From Opitutaceae bacterium (GTDB lineage: Bacteria > Verrucomicrobiota > Verrucomicrobiia > Opitutales > Opitutaceae), in NCBI GenBank assembly GCA_041395105.1, contig JAWLBB010000002.1, positions 124,001 through 188,000 of the forward strand: 64,000 nt of DNA, given 5' to 3'. Below are positions 34,177-43,030 of this stretch, piece after piece. Every line of letters starts with the position of its first letter. Position 1 is the stretch's first letter. The translations under genes were made by a program, and so were the position numbers. The notes under the pieces were generated by a model. It was not told the origin of the DNA. It did no database searches and saw only the letters and a program-made list of their open reading frames with translations.

Positions 34177-34884
34177 CTACCCTTCGTTGACAAACCGGCC
34201 GTCCCGCATGACGAGGCGGCGGTCGCAACGGGCCGCGATCTCGGGATTGTGAGTCACCAGGACCACCGCCTGCCCGTTCTCCTTGGCCAGGCGCATGAGC
34301 AGGTCAAAGACGAGGTTCGAATTGGTGACATCGAGATTCCCGGTCGGTTCATCCGCCAGAATCAGGGTTGGCGAATTGGCCAGCGAGCGTGCCACCGCCA
34401 CCCGTTGCTGTTCCCCTCCGGAAAGCTGGGTCGGCAGGCGATGGGTCTTTTCAGCCAGACCCACCTCCCTGAGCAGGTCATGGGCCCGGTCCCGCATTTC
34501 ATCGGGCGCGAGAGTGCCCAGCTTGCGCATCGGGAGCATGACATTCTCAAGGGCCGAAAACTCCGCGAGGAGAAAGTGGAATTGAAAGACGAATCCGATC
34601 TGCGCGCAGCGAATCGAAGTCCGGTCCTCGTCCGATGCTCCGACGACATCCCGCGGGCCGATCCGGATCTCTCCGCCATCCGGTCGATCGAGCAGGCCCA
34701 GCAGATACAACAATGTGCTCTTGCCGCATCCGGAGGGTCCGACAATCGAGCTGACCTCACCCCGTCCGGCGGCCAGGCTGACGCCCCGAAGGACATGAAC
34801 CCGGGTCTCACCGCTACCGAGGTACCGGTCGATCCCGCTGCAGGAAATGACCGGCTGGTCCAGCTGGATCGGGTTCCCGCTCAT
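34177..34884 (-). CDS. ABC transporter ATPase (LolD/MacB-type)
   Basis: Cytosolic ATPase of 235 residues from the ATG at 34884. Walker A GPSGCGKST, Q-loop in GFVFQFH, signature LSGGEQQRVAVARSLA, Walker B LILADEPTGNLD and the switch His in VLVTHNPE are intact. The FQFHFLLAEFSALENV segment is typical of LolD and MacB ATPases. Its start overlaps the permease stop (ATGA), so the two are translated together. A longer frame to 35121 overlaps the permease and is rejected. It ends the four-gene export operon. Confidence 0.92.
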   Translation of the reverse strand: MSGNPIQLDQPVISCSGIDRYLGSGETRVHVLRGVSLAAGRGEVSSIVGPSGCGKSTLLYLLGLLDRPDGGEIRIGPRDVVGASDEDRTSIRCAQIGFVFQFHFLLAEFSALENVMLPMRKLGTLAPDEMRDRAHDLLREVGLAEKTHRLPTQLSGGEQQRVAVARSLANSPTLILADEPTGNLDVTNSNLVFDLLMRLAKENGQAVVLVTHNPEIAARCDRRLVMRDGRFVNEG

Positions 34885-36134
34885 TGGGCCGTCCCCCGTA
34901 TCACGTCGCCCGGTTCGAGCCGGGCGGCCCGGCGAGCGGGAATCAGGCTGGCAAACATCACCACGATGACCGCGGTGAGCACGGCCGCAACGTAGTGCCA
35001 GCCCGACCAGTTCACCACAAAACTGTCCGTGGAAAAGATGCCCCGGACCCGGATGGGGAGGTTGGACACCCCAAAGGTCAGGCCCGCCCCCAGGCCCGAC
35101 CCCAGAAGCGAACCGGCACATAGAACGAGGACACCCTGCCAGAGAAAGATATTCGAAATGTCCCTTCGGGTATATCCCATCGACCGCAGGATGGAGATCT
35201 CCTTGGTCTTCTCCATCACGACCATGGCCAGGGTATTGAACATCCCCAGACCCGAGATCAGGATGATGGTCGAAACGGTGATGGCCGACGAGATCCGCAG
35301 GGCCCGGAAGACATCGAGCCAGACCTTCTCCCGTTCCTGCCAGCTGATCGCGTTGTGCTGCAGGACCTTCTCGATGTGGGCGGCAATGGCCGGGGCGCGG
35401 TCCCGATCCTTCACGTTGATCTGCATGAAGGTCACTCCGTGCGGGATCCGCAACAGCGATCGGGCCGCAGTCATGTGCATGTAGACCACAACCCCGTCGA
35501 TGTCGGTCACCCCAGTCTGGTAGATGGCCGAGACCCGGTAACGGCGTTTCTCTCCCTGCGTCTGAAAAACAACGGTGTCTCCCGGCTCCAACTGCAGCCG
35601 AAGGGCCAGTTTCAGTCCGATAAGGACCCCGTTGGGATTGGACCGGAACTCACCCAGGTCCCCGCGCACGATCTGCTGGGCCAGATCGGAGGCATTGAGG
35701 TGATCCTCAAGATTGATTCCCAACACCTGGGCGGGGTCGGTCCGCGCGCCCGGGCCCTCGGCGACCACATTTCCACGAACCACTTCGGAAACTGCCGTCA
35801 CCCCTGAAAAGGTCTCCAATTCCGCCCGGATCGTCCGGGGGTCCTGCACCCCGGGAATGTAGTTGCGGCTCTCCCGTTGGGAAATCTGGAAGCCCGAGCC
35901 CCCATCCTCCCCCGCCGCGGCCATACTGCGAAGGGTGTCCTGAAAGCGGTCTTCAATTTTGATCGCGCCGTTCGTCCCCAGGATGGTCCGGATGAAAAAT
36001 TCCTCGAAGCCACTCGTCTGGGCCTGGGTCACGATAAAAAAGCCCACTCCGAAAACGATTCCCGCCAGACTCATCGCCATCGAACGCTTCTTGGCGACGA
36101 GGAATCGGATCGCAATGCGGAGATTGGGGCTCAT
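34881..36134 (-). CDS. ABC transporter permease (FtsX/LolC/MacB type)
   Basis: A 417-residue inner-membrane permease with the FtsX-type pattern: one N-terminal span (about 17-38), a large periplasmic domain (about 39-270), and three C-terminal spans. The periplasmic domain carries the conserved segments GVTAVSEVVRGN and VLGINL. Together with the membrane fusion protein and TolC-like genes upstream it resembles MacAB-type mechanotransmission exporters rather than the lipoprotein-sorting LolCDE system. The substrate cannot be told. Confidence 0.88.
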   Translation of the reverse strand: MSPNLRIAIRFLVAKKRSMAMSLAGIVFGVGFFIVTQAQTSGFEEFFIRTILGTNGAIKIEDRFQDTLRSMAAAGEDGGSGFQISQRESRNYIPGVQDPRTIRAELETFSGVTAVSEVVRGNVVAEGPGARTDPAQVLGINLEDHLNASDLAQQIVRGDLGEFRSNPNGVLIGLKLALRLQLEPGDTVVFQTQGEKRRYRVSAIYQTGVTDIDGVVVYMHMTAARSLLRIPHGVTFMQINVKDRDRAPAIAAHIEKVLQHNAISWQEREKVWLDVFRALRISSAITVSTIILISGLGMFNTLAMVVMEKTKEISILRSMGYTRRDISNIFLWQGVLVLCAGSLLGSGLGAGLTFGVSNLPIRVRGIFSTDSFVVNWSGWHYVAAVLTAVIVVMFASLIPARRAARLEPGDVIRGTAQ

Positions 36135-36161
36135 GCCGGTGAAACTCGCGCGCCCGAACGC

Positions 36162-37283
36162 TCAGCGATTACCAATCCTGACCCGGTCTCCGTCCTGAAG
36201 TCGGTCAAAGTCCTCGGTCACGACCGACTCGCCTTCCGAGAGTCCGGATCGGATCTCCACCTTGTTCAGCGAGACAAAACCCGGCTCAACCGTGCGGACG
36301 TCAATCACACCGTCCTTGACCACGTAGACTTCCTTTCCGATCAGGGCCCGCCGGGGGATGATGACTGCGTTCTCCCTTCGGGCGATCACGATGCTGGCCT
36401 CGCCCGTCACGCCGGGTACCAGACGGTCGGGGTCAACATCGACCTCCAGGTTGATGATGTAGCGCTGGGTTTCCGCATCGGCAACCGGAAGAATCTTGAC
36501 CACCTTGGCATCGTAGACCTTTGAGCCCTCGCCGATCAGGCGAACGGAAGCCTTCTGTCCAATGCTCAGCCCGGCCATATCCTCCTGGCTGATGCGTGCC
36601 TCAACCAGTTTGACCGGAGAGATAATCCTGGCGATGGGCGCGCCCCCGCCGATCAGATCTCCGGGATAGGCGAAGACATCAGCGATGATACAGTCGATCG
36701 GGGCATAGACGGACATCTTCTCCAGCTGCCGCTCCCGCGTCTTCAGTGCATTGTCAGTCGCCGCCAACTGCTGCTCATTGCGCAATTCCTCCAGCGCGAT
36801 TCGATCCTCGATCTGCTGGACCACCCGCTGCTGCTTGGCCAGTTCCGCCTCGGAAAGACTGCCCCTGGCGAAGTTGCGTTCCGCACCCTCCAGCCGCTCC
36901 TTGGCATCGATCAGGTCGTAGCGTATCTGGGAACCGATCTCGATCTGCCGCTTGATTCCCTGGATTTCAGCCTTCAGCCGCTCAATCTCGATTTCCACAT
37001 CGGCCGAATCGATCTGAACCAGCAGATCACCCGCGGCCACCCGGTCGCCGATTTCCAGCCGGCTCTCCACCACCCGGCCGCCAACCTCGCTCTTGATCTC
37101 CGTTTCCTGTTTCGAGCGCACCGTCACGGTCCCTGGAATGGCATCGACGGCCGTATCGATCCAGGCTGCGTCAACGGTGACGACGGGACGCATCCAACGC
37201 AGGCCAAAGACGGCCGCCCCGGCGACAACCGCCAGCACGACCAGGATCTTGGGCCAGAGAAGACTCCTACGGTTTCCGCTCAT
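36162..37283 (-). CDS. Periplasmic membrane fusion protein (HlyD/MacA type)
   Basis: A 373-residue adaptor with one N-terminal span (about 11-30), a biotinyl-lipoyl-like half (about 65-90; IGDRVAAGDLLVQID), a helical hairpin (about 92-180, heptad-rich, IERLKAEIQGIKRQ), the second lipoyl half (APIDCIIADVFAYPGDLI), and a beta-barrel domain. This is the order found in MacA/AcrA-type adaptors. It lies between the TolC-like gene (17-base overlap) and the permease. Confidence 0.9.
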   Translation of the reverse strand: MSGNRRSLLWPKILVVLAVVAGAAVFGLRWMRPVVTVDAAWIDTAVDAIPGTVTVRSKQETEIKSEVGGRVVESRLEIGDRVAAGDLLVQIDSADVEIEIERLKAEIQGIKRQIEIGSQIRYDLIDAKERLEGAERNFARGSLSEAELAKQQRVVQQIEDRIALEELRNEQQLAATDNALKTRERQLEKMSVYAPIDCIIADVFAYPGDLIGGGAPIARIISPVKLVEARISQEDMAGLSIGQKASVRLIGEGSKVYDAKVVKILPVADAETQRYIINLEVDVDPDRLVPGVTGEASIVIARRENAVIIPRRALIGKEVYVVKDGVIDVRTVEPGFVSLNKVEIRSGLSEGESVVTEDFDRLQDGDRVRIGNR

Positions 37284-38883
37284 ATTCAGTGCCCAGTTCA
37301 GGGCGATTCTCCTCGAGTTCTCCGATCAGGGTGTCGGCTCCGACCAGCGCGACAAAGGCGGAAACGGCATTGAGGTAGTCCACCTTGCGACGCGCCTGGC
37401 TGATTTCATAGTCGAAAAGACGGCCGCGTGCCGACTCGACCGATTCCTCAGAAGTCAATCCGGCGGCGAAATCCCTCTCCGCTATCTCCAATGCACGCCT
37501 GACGCCGTTCACGGTGACCTCGCCCAAGGCGAGCGCCCGGGCGGCAAAACTCACCCGATCGGAGGCTTGAGCGGCCTCATCGGCCAGTTGGGCATCCATC
37601 TCCCGCCGCGACATCCGCAATCGGTTCAGACGAAGAAGCGACGCGGTTCGCAACCCCCGCGTCTCGTAGCCGTCGAAGATATTCCAGTTCAGGGACACAC
37701 CCGCAAAGAGCGCGGTGGTCTGATATTTGTTGGCAATATTGGCGTCGTAGCTGATTTCGTCCTGGCTGATACCGGTGATCAGATTAAACTTCGGGCGGTT
37801 CCTCACATTATGGATGCGGTAATTCATTTCCTCCCGCTCAATCTCGAGCTCGGTCGCCATCACCCGAGGATCATCCTTGAACCCTCCATGGACAAAGGCG
37901 CCGAGCAATTCGCCCAATTGTTCCGGGTTGTGCCCGACCCCGGGGAATTCGTCGGCCACATGCTCCTGCGAAAACGACAGATCTCCGACCAGGCGTCCGA
38001 ATTGCCGCAGTGAATAAGCAAACTCGGAGGCCTGCCGATCATAACGCAGCTCGGCTTCCTGCAGGCTGAAACCGGCGCTGCCCACCCGGTTGGCCGCGAT
38101 CGCTCCGGCCTCCAGTTGCTCCTTTAGATCCGCCAGCTCGTTGCGTCGCTTCTCAAGATCCGCCTCGGCATTCTTCAGATCCATCTTCTGGATGACGAGC
38201 CCAAGGTATTGCGACCGGACAGATTGGACGAGCTGGCGGTAGGCCGACTCCATCTGGCCCTCTGCCAGTTCGATCCCGATCTTTCCGATTTCGCCGGCCG
38301 CCTGGATCGCCCCCCAATGGTAAAGAGGGTAACTCGCCTGAAAGAAGTAGAACAGTTTGTTCGAATAATCGATATCCGGCCGGTCGAGGCGGCTTTCCTT
38401 GCGATAGTCGTAGCGCAGAAGCCCCGCCGCTGACGGATAGCGATCCGCATTGGCGATGACCGAATTAGCCTCGGCGATGGCAACCTCCACGTTCCGTGAA
38501 AGGATGGACGGTGCCTGTTGGGCCGCGCTCAACAGGATGGGGCGCAGCTGCGGGAAAAGATCCTCGGCCAGAAGAAGCTCAACCGGCACCGTCTCTTCCT
38601 CCTTCCCACCGGCGCCACCCGCCGACAGTTCGTCCGTATCGCTCGCATCGGTCTTCGCAGCCGACGCGTCGCCCGCAATCGACTCAGAAATCGAAGGCGG
38701 AGAAGCCTCCTGCTCTCCTGCGACCACCGCTCCATCACCGGGCTCTTCAGCCCACCCTGTGATGGCAATCGTCCCGATCACCAGCAGAAGGCAACATGGA
38801 GTCGGCGACCGATGACGAAGAGTCACCCCAGGGCCGCCCCCACCATGCTCCCGTACCGCGGTAACCCGATGTGTCAGCAACAT
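37267..38883 (-). CDS. TolC-family outer-membrane efflux protein
   Basis: An outer-membrane channel protein of about 538 residues from the ATG at 38883; another ATG at 38949 would extend it by 22. A signal peptide is visible (PCCLLLVIGTIAITGWAEE). After an acidic/Ser linker, two repeated TolC-like helical halves follow (about 140-310 and 330-520), with segments such as LKNAEADLEKRRNELADLK and VSLNWNIFDGYETRGLR; the latter is a strong TolC-family marker. First gene of the four-gene exporter operon. Confidence 0.88.
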   Translation of the reverse strand: MLLTHRVTAVREHGGGGPGVTLRHRSPTPCCLLLVIGTIAITGWAEEPGDGAVVAGEQEASPPSISESIAGDASAAKTDASDTDELSAGGAGGKEEETVPVELLLAEDLFPQLRPILLSAAQQAPSILSRNVEVAIAEANSVIANADRYPSAAGLLRYDYRKESRLDRPDIDYSNKLFYFFQASYPLYHWGAIQAAGEIGKIGIELAEGQMESAYRQLVQSVRSQYLGLVIQKMDLKNAEADLEKRRNELADLKEQLEAGAIAANRVGSAGFSLQEAELRYDRQASEFAYSLRQFGRLVGDLSFSQEHVADEFPGVGHNPEQLGELLGAFVHGGFKDDPRVMATELEIEREEMNYRIHNVRNRPKFNLITGISQDEISYDANIANKYQTTALFAGVSLNWNIFDGYETRGLRTASLLRLNRLRMSRREMDAQLADEAAQASDRVSFAARALALGEVTVNGVRRALEIAERDFAAGLTSEESVESARGRLFDYEISQARRKVDYLNAVSAFVALVGADTLIGELEENRPELGTEYERKP

Positions 38884-39078
38884 GGTTGATGACCGTTTGA
38901 ACGGGCGCTCGGAGACAGACGGCGGATTCGGTTTTTCGTCATGGACCAATCGACAGCAGAAAACGACCGCTGTTCACAGGGTCAACGCCCATTTTGAAAT
39001 CCCCCTGCCGGCCGCCTTCCCGGAGCATGCGGCAGGCTCCCGAAAGACGGCCTCTCGTGGTCCGTATCGAGACTCGCC

Positions 39079-39930
39079 TCAAAGTCCGGTATTCAGCCAT
39101 CGATCTGGAAGCGGTCGACCCGCCACCTCCCGGACATAACAATAGACCGGCCCAAAAAACTCCCCGGCCGCCGACTCCGCTTCCGGATCGATCGTCATCT
39201 GTCCCGATTCATTCATCCGGGGCAAATCTCCCGGGGCGCGGGGTTCAATACCCATGAAATCGGTGATCCCCTGCAACTCATCCGCCGTGGTTCGCGGGTC
39301 GAACAGGTGCTCGAAGAAAGCGAGATGCACATCCTCGCGGGCGACCACCGACAGCAGCTCCTCGAGAGTCCGCCGGTAATCGGAACGGAGAGTGAACCCG
39401 GGATTGGACAGGCATTCGATCGCGTTGCGCCGCGCATCGAACGCTTCCGCTCCAAAAACGGTCTCATGGTAACGCAATTGCGACCAGTAGCGATCCACCG
39501 GATCCCTGAGAACGAAAAGGAAACGGGCATCCGGCCGGACCCTGCGGATGGCGGCAAAGCCATCCCGTTTGAGCAGCGAGTAAGACGGAGTGATTTCCGC
39601 CACCACGACAAGGTCTCCCCTGGCCAGCAGGTCAAAATACTCCCCGTAGCGCCGTTCGTCCGATTCCATCTCGAGTCGCAGGGTGAGACAGCGCAGGCGC
39701 TCCAATTGCCCGGGGTTTGCGGCCTGAGCCGGGTTGGACCTCAGCTCCACCAGCTGTTCCTGAAGGATCGGGAGGAAACCCGCGCACAGATCCGGCCGAT
39801 AAACCGTGTCGAAGTAGTGCAGCTCCTTGATCGGCGAAAAGCCGACCTGGGGATGCCCCGTCAGGTATTCGGCCAACCAGGTCGTCCCGGCGCGCTGAGC
39901 ACCTATCCCCACAATGAGCTTTGCATTCAT
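39079..39930 (-). CDS. PAPS-dependent sulfotransferase
   Basis: A 283-residue cytosolic enzyme expected to transfer sulfate from PAPS, here probably to a surface glycan. The 5-prime phosphosulfate loop GAQRAGTTWLAEYL lies near residue 9, followed by KELHYFD and the 3-prime phosphate motif FVLRDPVDRYWSQLRY. The ATG at 39930 places the loop normally at the N-terminus; an in-frame extension to 40008 is rejected. It is divergent from the GDP-mannose dehydratase-like pair and opens the polysaccharide region. Confidence 0.87.
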   Translation of the reverse strand: MNAKLIVGIGAQRAGTTWLAEYLTGHPQVGFSPIKELHYFDTVYRPDLCAGFLPILQEQLVELRSNPAQAANPGQLERLRCLTLRLEMESDERRYGEYFDLLARGDLVVVAEITPSYSLLKRDGFAAIRRVRPDARFLFVLRDPVDRYWSQLRYHETVFGAEAFDARRNAIECLSNPGFTLRSDYRRTLEELLSVVAREDVHLAFFEHLFDPRTTADELQGITDFMGIEPRAPGDLPRMNESGQMTIDPEAESAAGEFFGPVYCYVREVAGRPLPDRWLNTGL

Positions 39931-40171
39931 TCGATCAAGAGAGTCGATGGACCCGGTTCCCATGCCCGAGCCGGGCTGACCCGACACTTCTGGGAAGCAA
40001 CGTCTCACTTGGCAAGAGCCGCCACCGAATGAGCTCGACTCAGGGACTGAGCCAACCTGACAAGCCGTGCCTGAAAATCAATGCATTATCCCACGATGCA
40101 TCGCACCTGGATATCGACTGGAGAACAAACGCTTGCCGGTCCCCCGTTTTCTTGGGAGATATCCGAACTCA

Positions 40172-41149
40172 ATGAAACGCGCTTTCATCACCGGAATCAC
40201 CGGACAGGACGGATCCTACCTTTGCGAATCGCTTCTCGCCAAAGGCTACGAGGTCCACGGCCTCGTCCATCGCCCGGACCAGCTGGCCAACGGCCACATC
40301 GCCCATCTCGTCCAGGATCCAAAGATCCTGGACCGAACCCTTTTCCTTCACAACGGCGCCTTCGAAGACGCTACCCACCTGCGCCGGATCATCCTCAAAT
40401 CGAAGCCAAACGAATTCTACCATCTCGCCGGCCAGTCCAGTCCGCGGCTGAGCCTGGAGCTTCCAGAAACCACCGTCGACAGTATCGGCATGGGGACTCT
40501 CCGCCTACTGGAAATCATTCGGGATATTCCCAATCCGCCCAAATTCCTTTACGCGTCGAGCAGTGAGGTTTTCGGTTCCCCGGTCCACTCACCCCAGGAT
40601 GAATTGACACCGCTCAACCCGACGACGCCCTACGGCGCCGCCAAGGCCCTCTCCCAGCAGATGGCCCGGATCTACCGGATGGCCTACGGACTCGAGACCT
40701 GCTCCGCCATTCTCTACAACCATGAGTCCCCAAGACGCAGCACAAGTTTCGTAACCCGGAAGGTGGCCCGGGCCGTGGCCCGGATCAAACAGGGACGGCA
40801 ATCCGAACTGGTCCTGGGCAGCTTGAAAGGGCAGCGGGATTGGGGCTGGGCGCCCGATTATGTCGAGGGCATGTGGATGATGCTCCAGGCGCAGCCCGTC
40901 GACGATTTCATTCTCGCCACCGGCAGGCTTCACACTGTCCAGCAGCTTGTCACCTTCGCCTTTGAGCACGTGGGGCTCAACTACGAGGATTATGTTCGAC
41001 ACGACGCAGCCCTCGTGACCAGCGTCGAACCGATCGCTGCCTGCGGAAATCCGGCCAAAGCCAAACGCCTGCTGGGTTGGGAAAACACAATACCATTCAA
41101 CGAGATCATCGCCCGACTGATCGATTTCGAACTCAGGAAATCCGACTGA
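40172..41149 (+). CDS. Divergent GDP-mannose 4,6-dehydratase-like SDR enzyme
   Basis: A 325-residue extended short-chain dehydrogenase from the ATG at 40172. The N-terminus FITGITGQDGSYLCE and the segments SSSEVFG, YGAAK (catalytic Tyr and Lys) and NHESPRR are those of GDP-mannose 4,6-dehydratases. It differs from the adjacent canonical copy: the usual FRPAEV segment is absent (EPIAAC instead) and the strand-4 region reads GQSSPRLSLELPETT. It may act on the same or a related nucleotide sugar, or as the next enzyme of the pathway. It ends three bases before the second copy. Confidence 0.85.
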   Translation: MKRAFITGITGQDGSYLCESLLAKGYEVHGLVHRPDQLANGHIAHLVQDPKILDRTLFLHNGAFEDATHLRRIILKSKPNEFYHLAGQSSPRLSLELPETTVDSIGMGTLRLLEIIRDIPNPPKFLYASSSEVFGSPVHSPQDELTPLNPTTPYGAAKALSQQMARIYRMAYGLETCSAILYNHESPRRSTSFVTRKVARAVARIKQGRQSELVLGSLKGQRDWGWAPDYVEGMWMMLQAQPVDDFILATGRLHTVQQLVTFAFEHVGLNYEDYVRHDAALVTSVEPIAACGNPAKAKRLLGWENTIPFNEIIARLIDFELRKSD

Positions 41150-41152
41150 ATC

Positions 41153-42172
41153 ATGCCCAAACGCGCCCTCGTCACAGGAATCACCGGCCAGGATGGTTCC
41201 TACCTCGCCGAACTCCTTCTGGAGAAGGGCTACGAAGTTCATGGAATTGTCCGCAGATCGAGCACCACCACCCGCTCAAGAATCGATCATCTCAGGTCCT
41301 ACGAACACGGAGACAATCAACGGCTCTTCCTCCACTATGGCGACCTCGCCGACAGCGTTCGACTGGTCAAGCTCCTCTACCAGCTCCAGCCCGACGAAAT
41401 CTACAATCTGGCCGCACAGAGCCACGTCCGGGTCAGTTTCGACATCCCCGAATACACCGCCGATGTGACCGGGGTCGGCACCGGTCGTATCCTTGAGGCG
41501 ATCATCGAATCGGGCATCGGCAAGAAGGTCCGTTTCTACCAGGCTTCGTCGTCCGAGATGTTCGGCAAGGTCCAGGAGGTACCGCAGAAGGAGACGACCC
41601 CATTCTGGCCGCGCTCCCCCTACGCCTGTGCCAAGGTCTTCTCCCATTGGCTGACCGTCAATTACCGCGAGTCCTACGGACTTTTCGCCTGCAGCGGGAT
41701 CCTTTTCAACCACGAGTCCCCCCGCCGGGGGGAATCCTTCGTGACCCGCAAGATCACCCGCGGGGCGGCCCGGATCAAAACGGGACTTTCGAAGCGGCTC
41801 ACCCTGGGCAACCTCGACTCCAAGCGCGACTGGGGCTATGCCAAGGAATACGTCGAGGGCATGTGGCGCATGCTGCAACAGGATAAACCCGACGACTTCG
41901 TGCTGGCCACCAATGAGACCCACACCATACGCGAGTTCCTCGATGTCGCCTTTGGCCGACTCGACCTGGATTGGAAGGATTATGTCGATTTTGACGAGCG
42001 TTTCCTGCGCCCCGCCGAAGTTGATCTGCTGATCGGCGACTACAGCAAGGCGAAAGAAAAACTCGGCTGGGAGCCCCAGACCCGGATGAAAGCCCTGGCC
42101 GAGTTGATGGTGGACGCCGATCTGGAGGCCGCTCAGAGCGAGGCAGCCAAACCGCGGTTTCCCGTTCGATAG
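41153..42172 (+). CDS. gmd: GDP-mannose 4,6-dehydratase
   Basis: Converts GDP-D-mannose to GDP-4-keto-6-deoxy-D-mannose, the precursor of GDP-fucose, GDP-rhamnose and related sugars. 339 residues; N-terminal TGITGQDGSYLAELLLEKGY, RRSSTTTRSRIDHLR, the catalytic segment SSSEMFGKVQEVPQKETTPF, YACAK, NHESPRRGESFVTRKITRG and FLRPAEVD are all present. No reductase or epimerase (rmd, fcl) is seen in the window. Three bases after the paralogue and six before wzm, so one transcript is likely. Confidence 0.94.
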   Translation: MPKRALVTGITGQDGSYLAELLLEKGYEVHGIVRRSSTTTRSRIDHLRSYEHGDNQRLFLHYGDLADSVRLVKLLYQLQPDEIYNLAAQSHVRVSFDIPEYTADVTGVGTGRILEAIIESGIGKKVRFYQASSSEMFGKVQEVPQKETTPFWPRSPYACAKVFSHWLTVNYRESYGLFACSGILFNHESPRRGESFVTRKITRGAARIKTGLSKRLTLGNLDSKRDWGYAKEYVEGMWRMLQQDKPDDFVLATNETHTIREFLDVAFGRLDLDWKDYVDFDERFLRPAEVDLLIGDYSKAKEKLGWEPQTRMKALAELMVDADLEAAQSEAAKPRFPVR

Positions 42173-42178
42173 ACGACC

Positions 42179-43030
42179 ATGGATCCGCGTCGACAGCCGC
42201 CCCTCCTCTCACTGCTCAATCCCGTCGCCCCGCTTCTCGCCCTCTGGCGCCACCGGGACCTGCTCTGGCAGTTCATCGTGCGCAACGTCGAGATCCGTCA
42301 CAAGGGGAGCATGCTGGGCATCGTCTGGGCGGTTCTGAACCCGCTCCTGACGCTTGCCGTCTACGTTTTCGTCTTCGGATTCGTTTTCGGCGGCAGTTTC
42401 GGGGTGGTCGAAAGTGAGTCGAGATGGGACTACGGTCTCGGTATCTTCCTCGGACTGGCCCTCTTTCAACTCGTGGCGGAAGTGATGATGGTGGCGCCCA
42501 ACATCATTACGACCCAACCCAATTTCGTCAAAAAGGTGGTCTTTCCCCTGGAGGTGCTGCCCGCCGCGGCCGTCGGGGCGGGCGCCTTTCACATGCTGGT
42601 CACCCTCGGGATGGTCGCCACCGGCGTCGTCATCGGCGGACACCCGTTGAATATCTACACCCTCCAGCTTCCTCTCGTCCTCTTGCCGATCCTCATCACC
42701 TGCCTCGGTCTGGCCTGGCTTCTCGCGAGCTTCGGCGTGTTTTTCCGCGACCTGGGACAGATCGTCGGCGCCCTCGCCAGCGCCCTAATGTTTGCCAGCG
42801 CAATCTTTTACCCGGCCATTCGGGTCCAGACCGAGGCTCCGCTCGCCTGGTCTTTCCTACGATTCAATCCGCTCCTGCACACGGTCGAGATGTCCCGCGA
42901 AGCCGTCCTCTGGTCGCAACCCATCTCCTGGTCGACCCTTGGGTGGCTCTATATCGGAGCGTTTTCCGTTTGCTCATTGGGCTTTGCGGTTTTCAAACGC
43001 CTCAAGCCCGCCTTTGCCGATGTCCTCTGA
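42179..43030 (+). CDS. wzm: ABC-2 polysaccharide export permease
   Basis: A 283-residue inner-membrane permease with about six spans. The N-terminal segment FIVRNVEIRHKGSMLGIVWAVLNPL is diagnostic for ABC-2 polysaccharide or O-antigen exporters. It overlaps the ATPase gene by 11 bases. Exports a completed lipid-linked glycan across the inner membrane. Confidence 0.93.
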   Translation: MDPRRQPPLLSLLNPVAPLLALWRHRDLLWQFIVRNVEIRHKGSMLGIVWAVLNPLLTLAVYVFVFGFVFGGSFGVVESESRWDYGLGIFLGLALFQLVAEVMMVAPNIITTQPNFVKKVVFPLEVLPAAAVGAGAFHMLVTLGMVATGVVIGGHPLNIYTLQLPLVLLPILITCLGLAWLLASFGVFFRDLGQIVGALASALMFASAIFYPAIRVQTEAPLAWSFLRFNPLLHTVEMSREAVLWSQPISWSTLGWLYIGAFSVCSLGFAVFKRLKPAFADVL

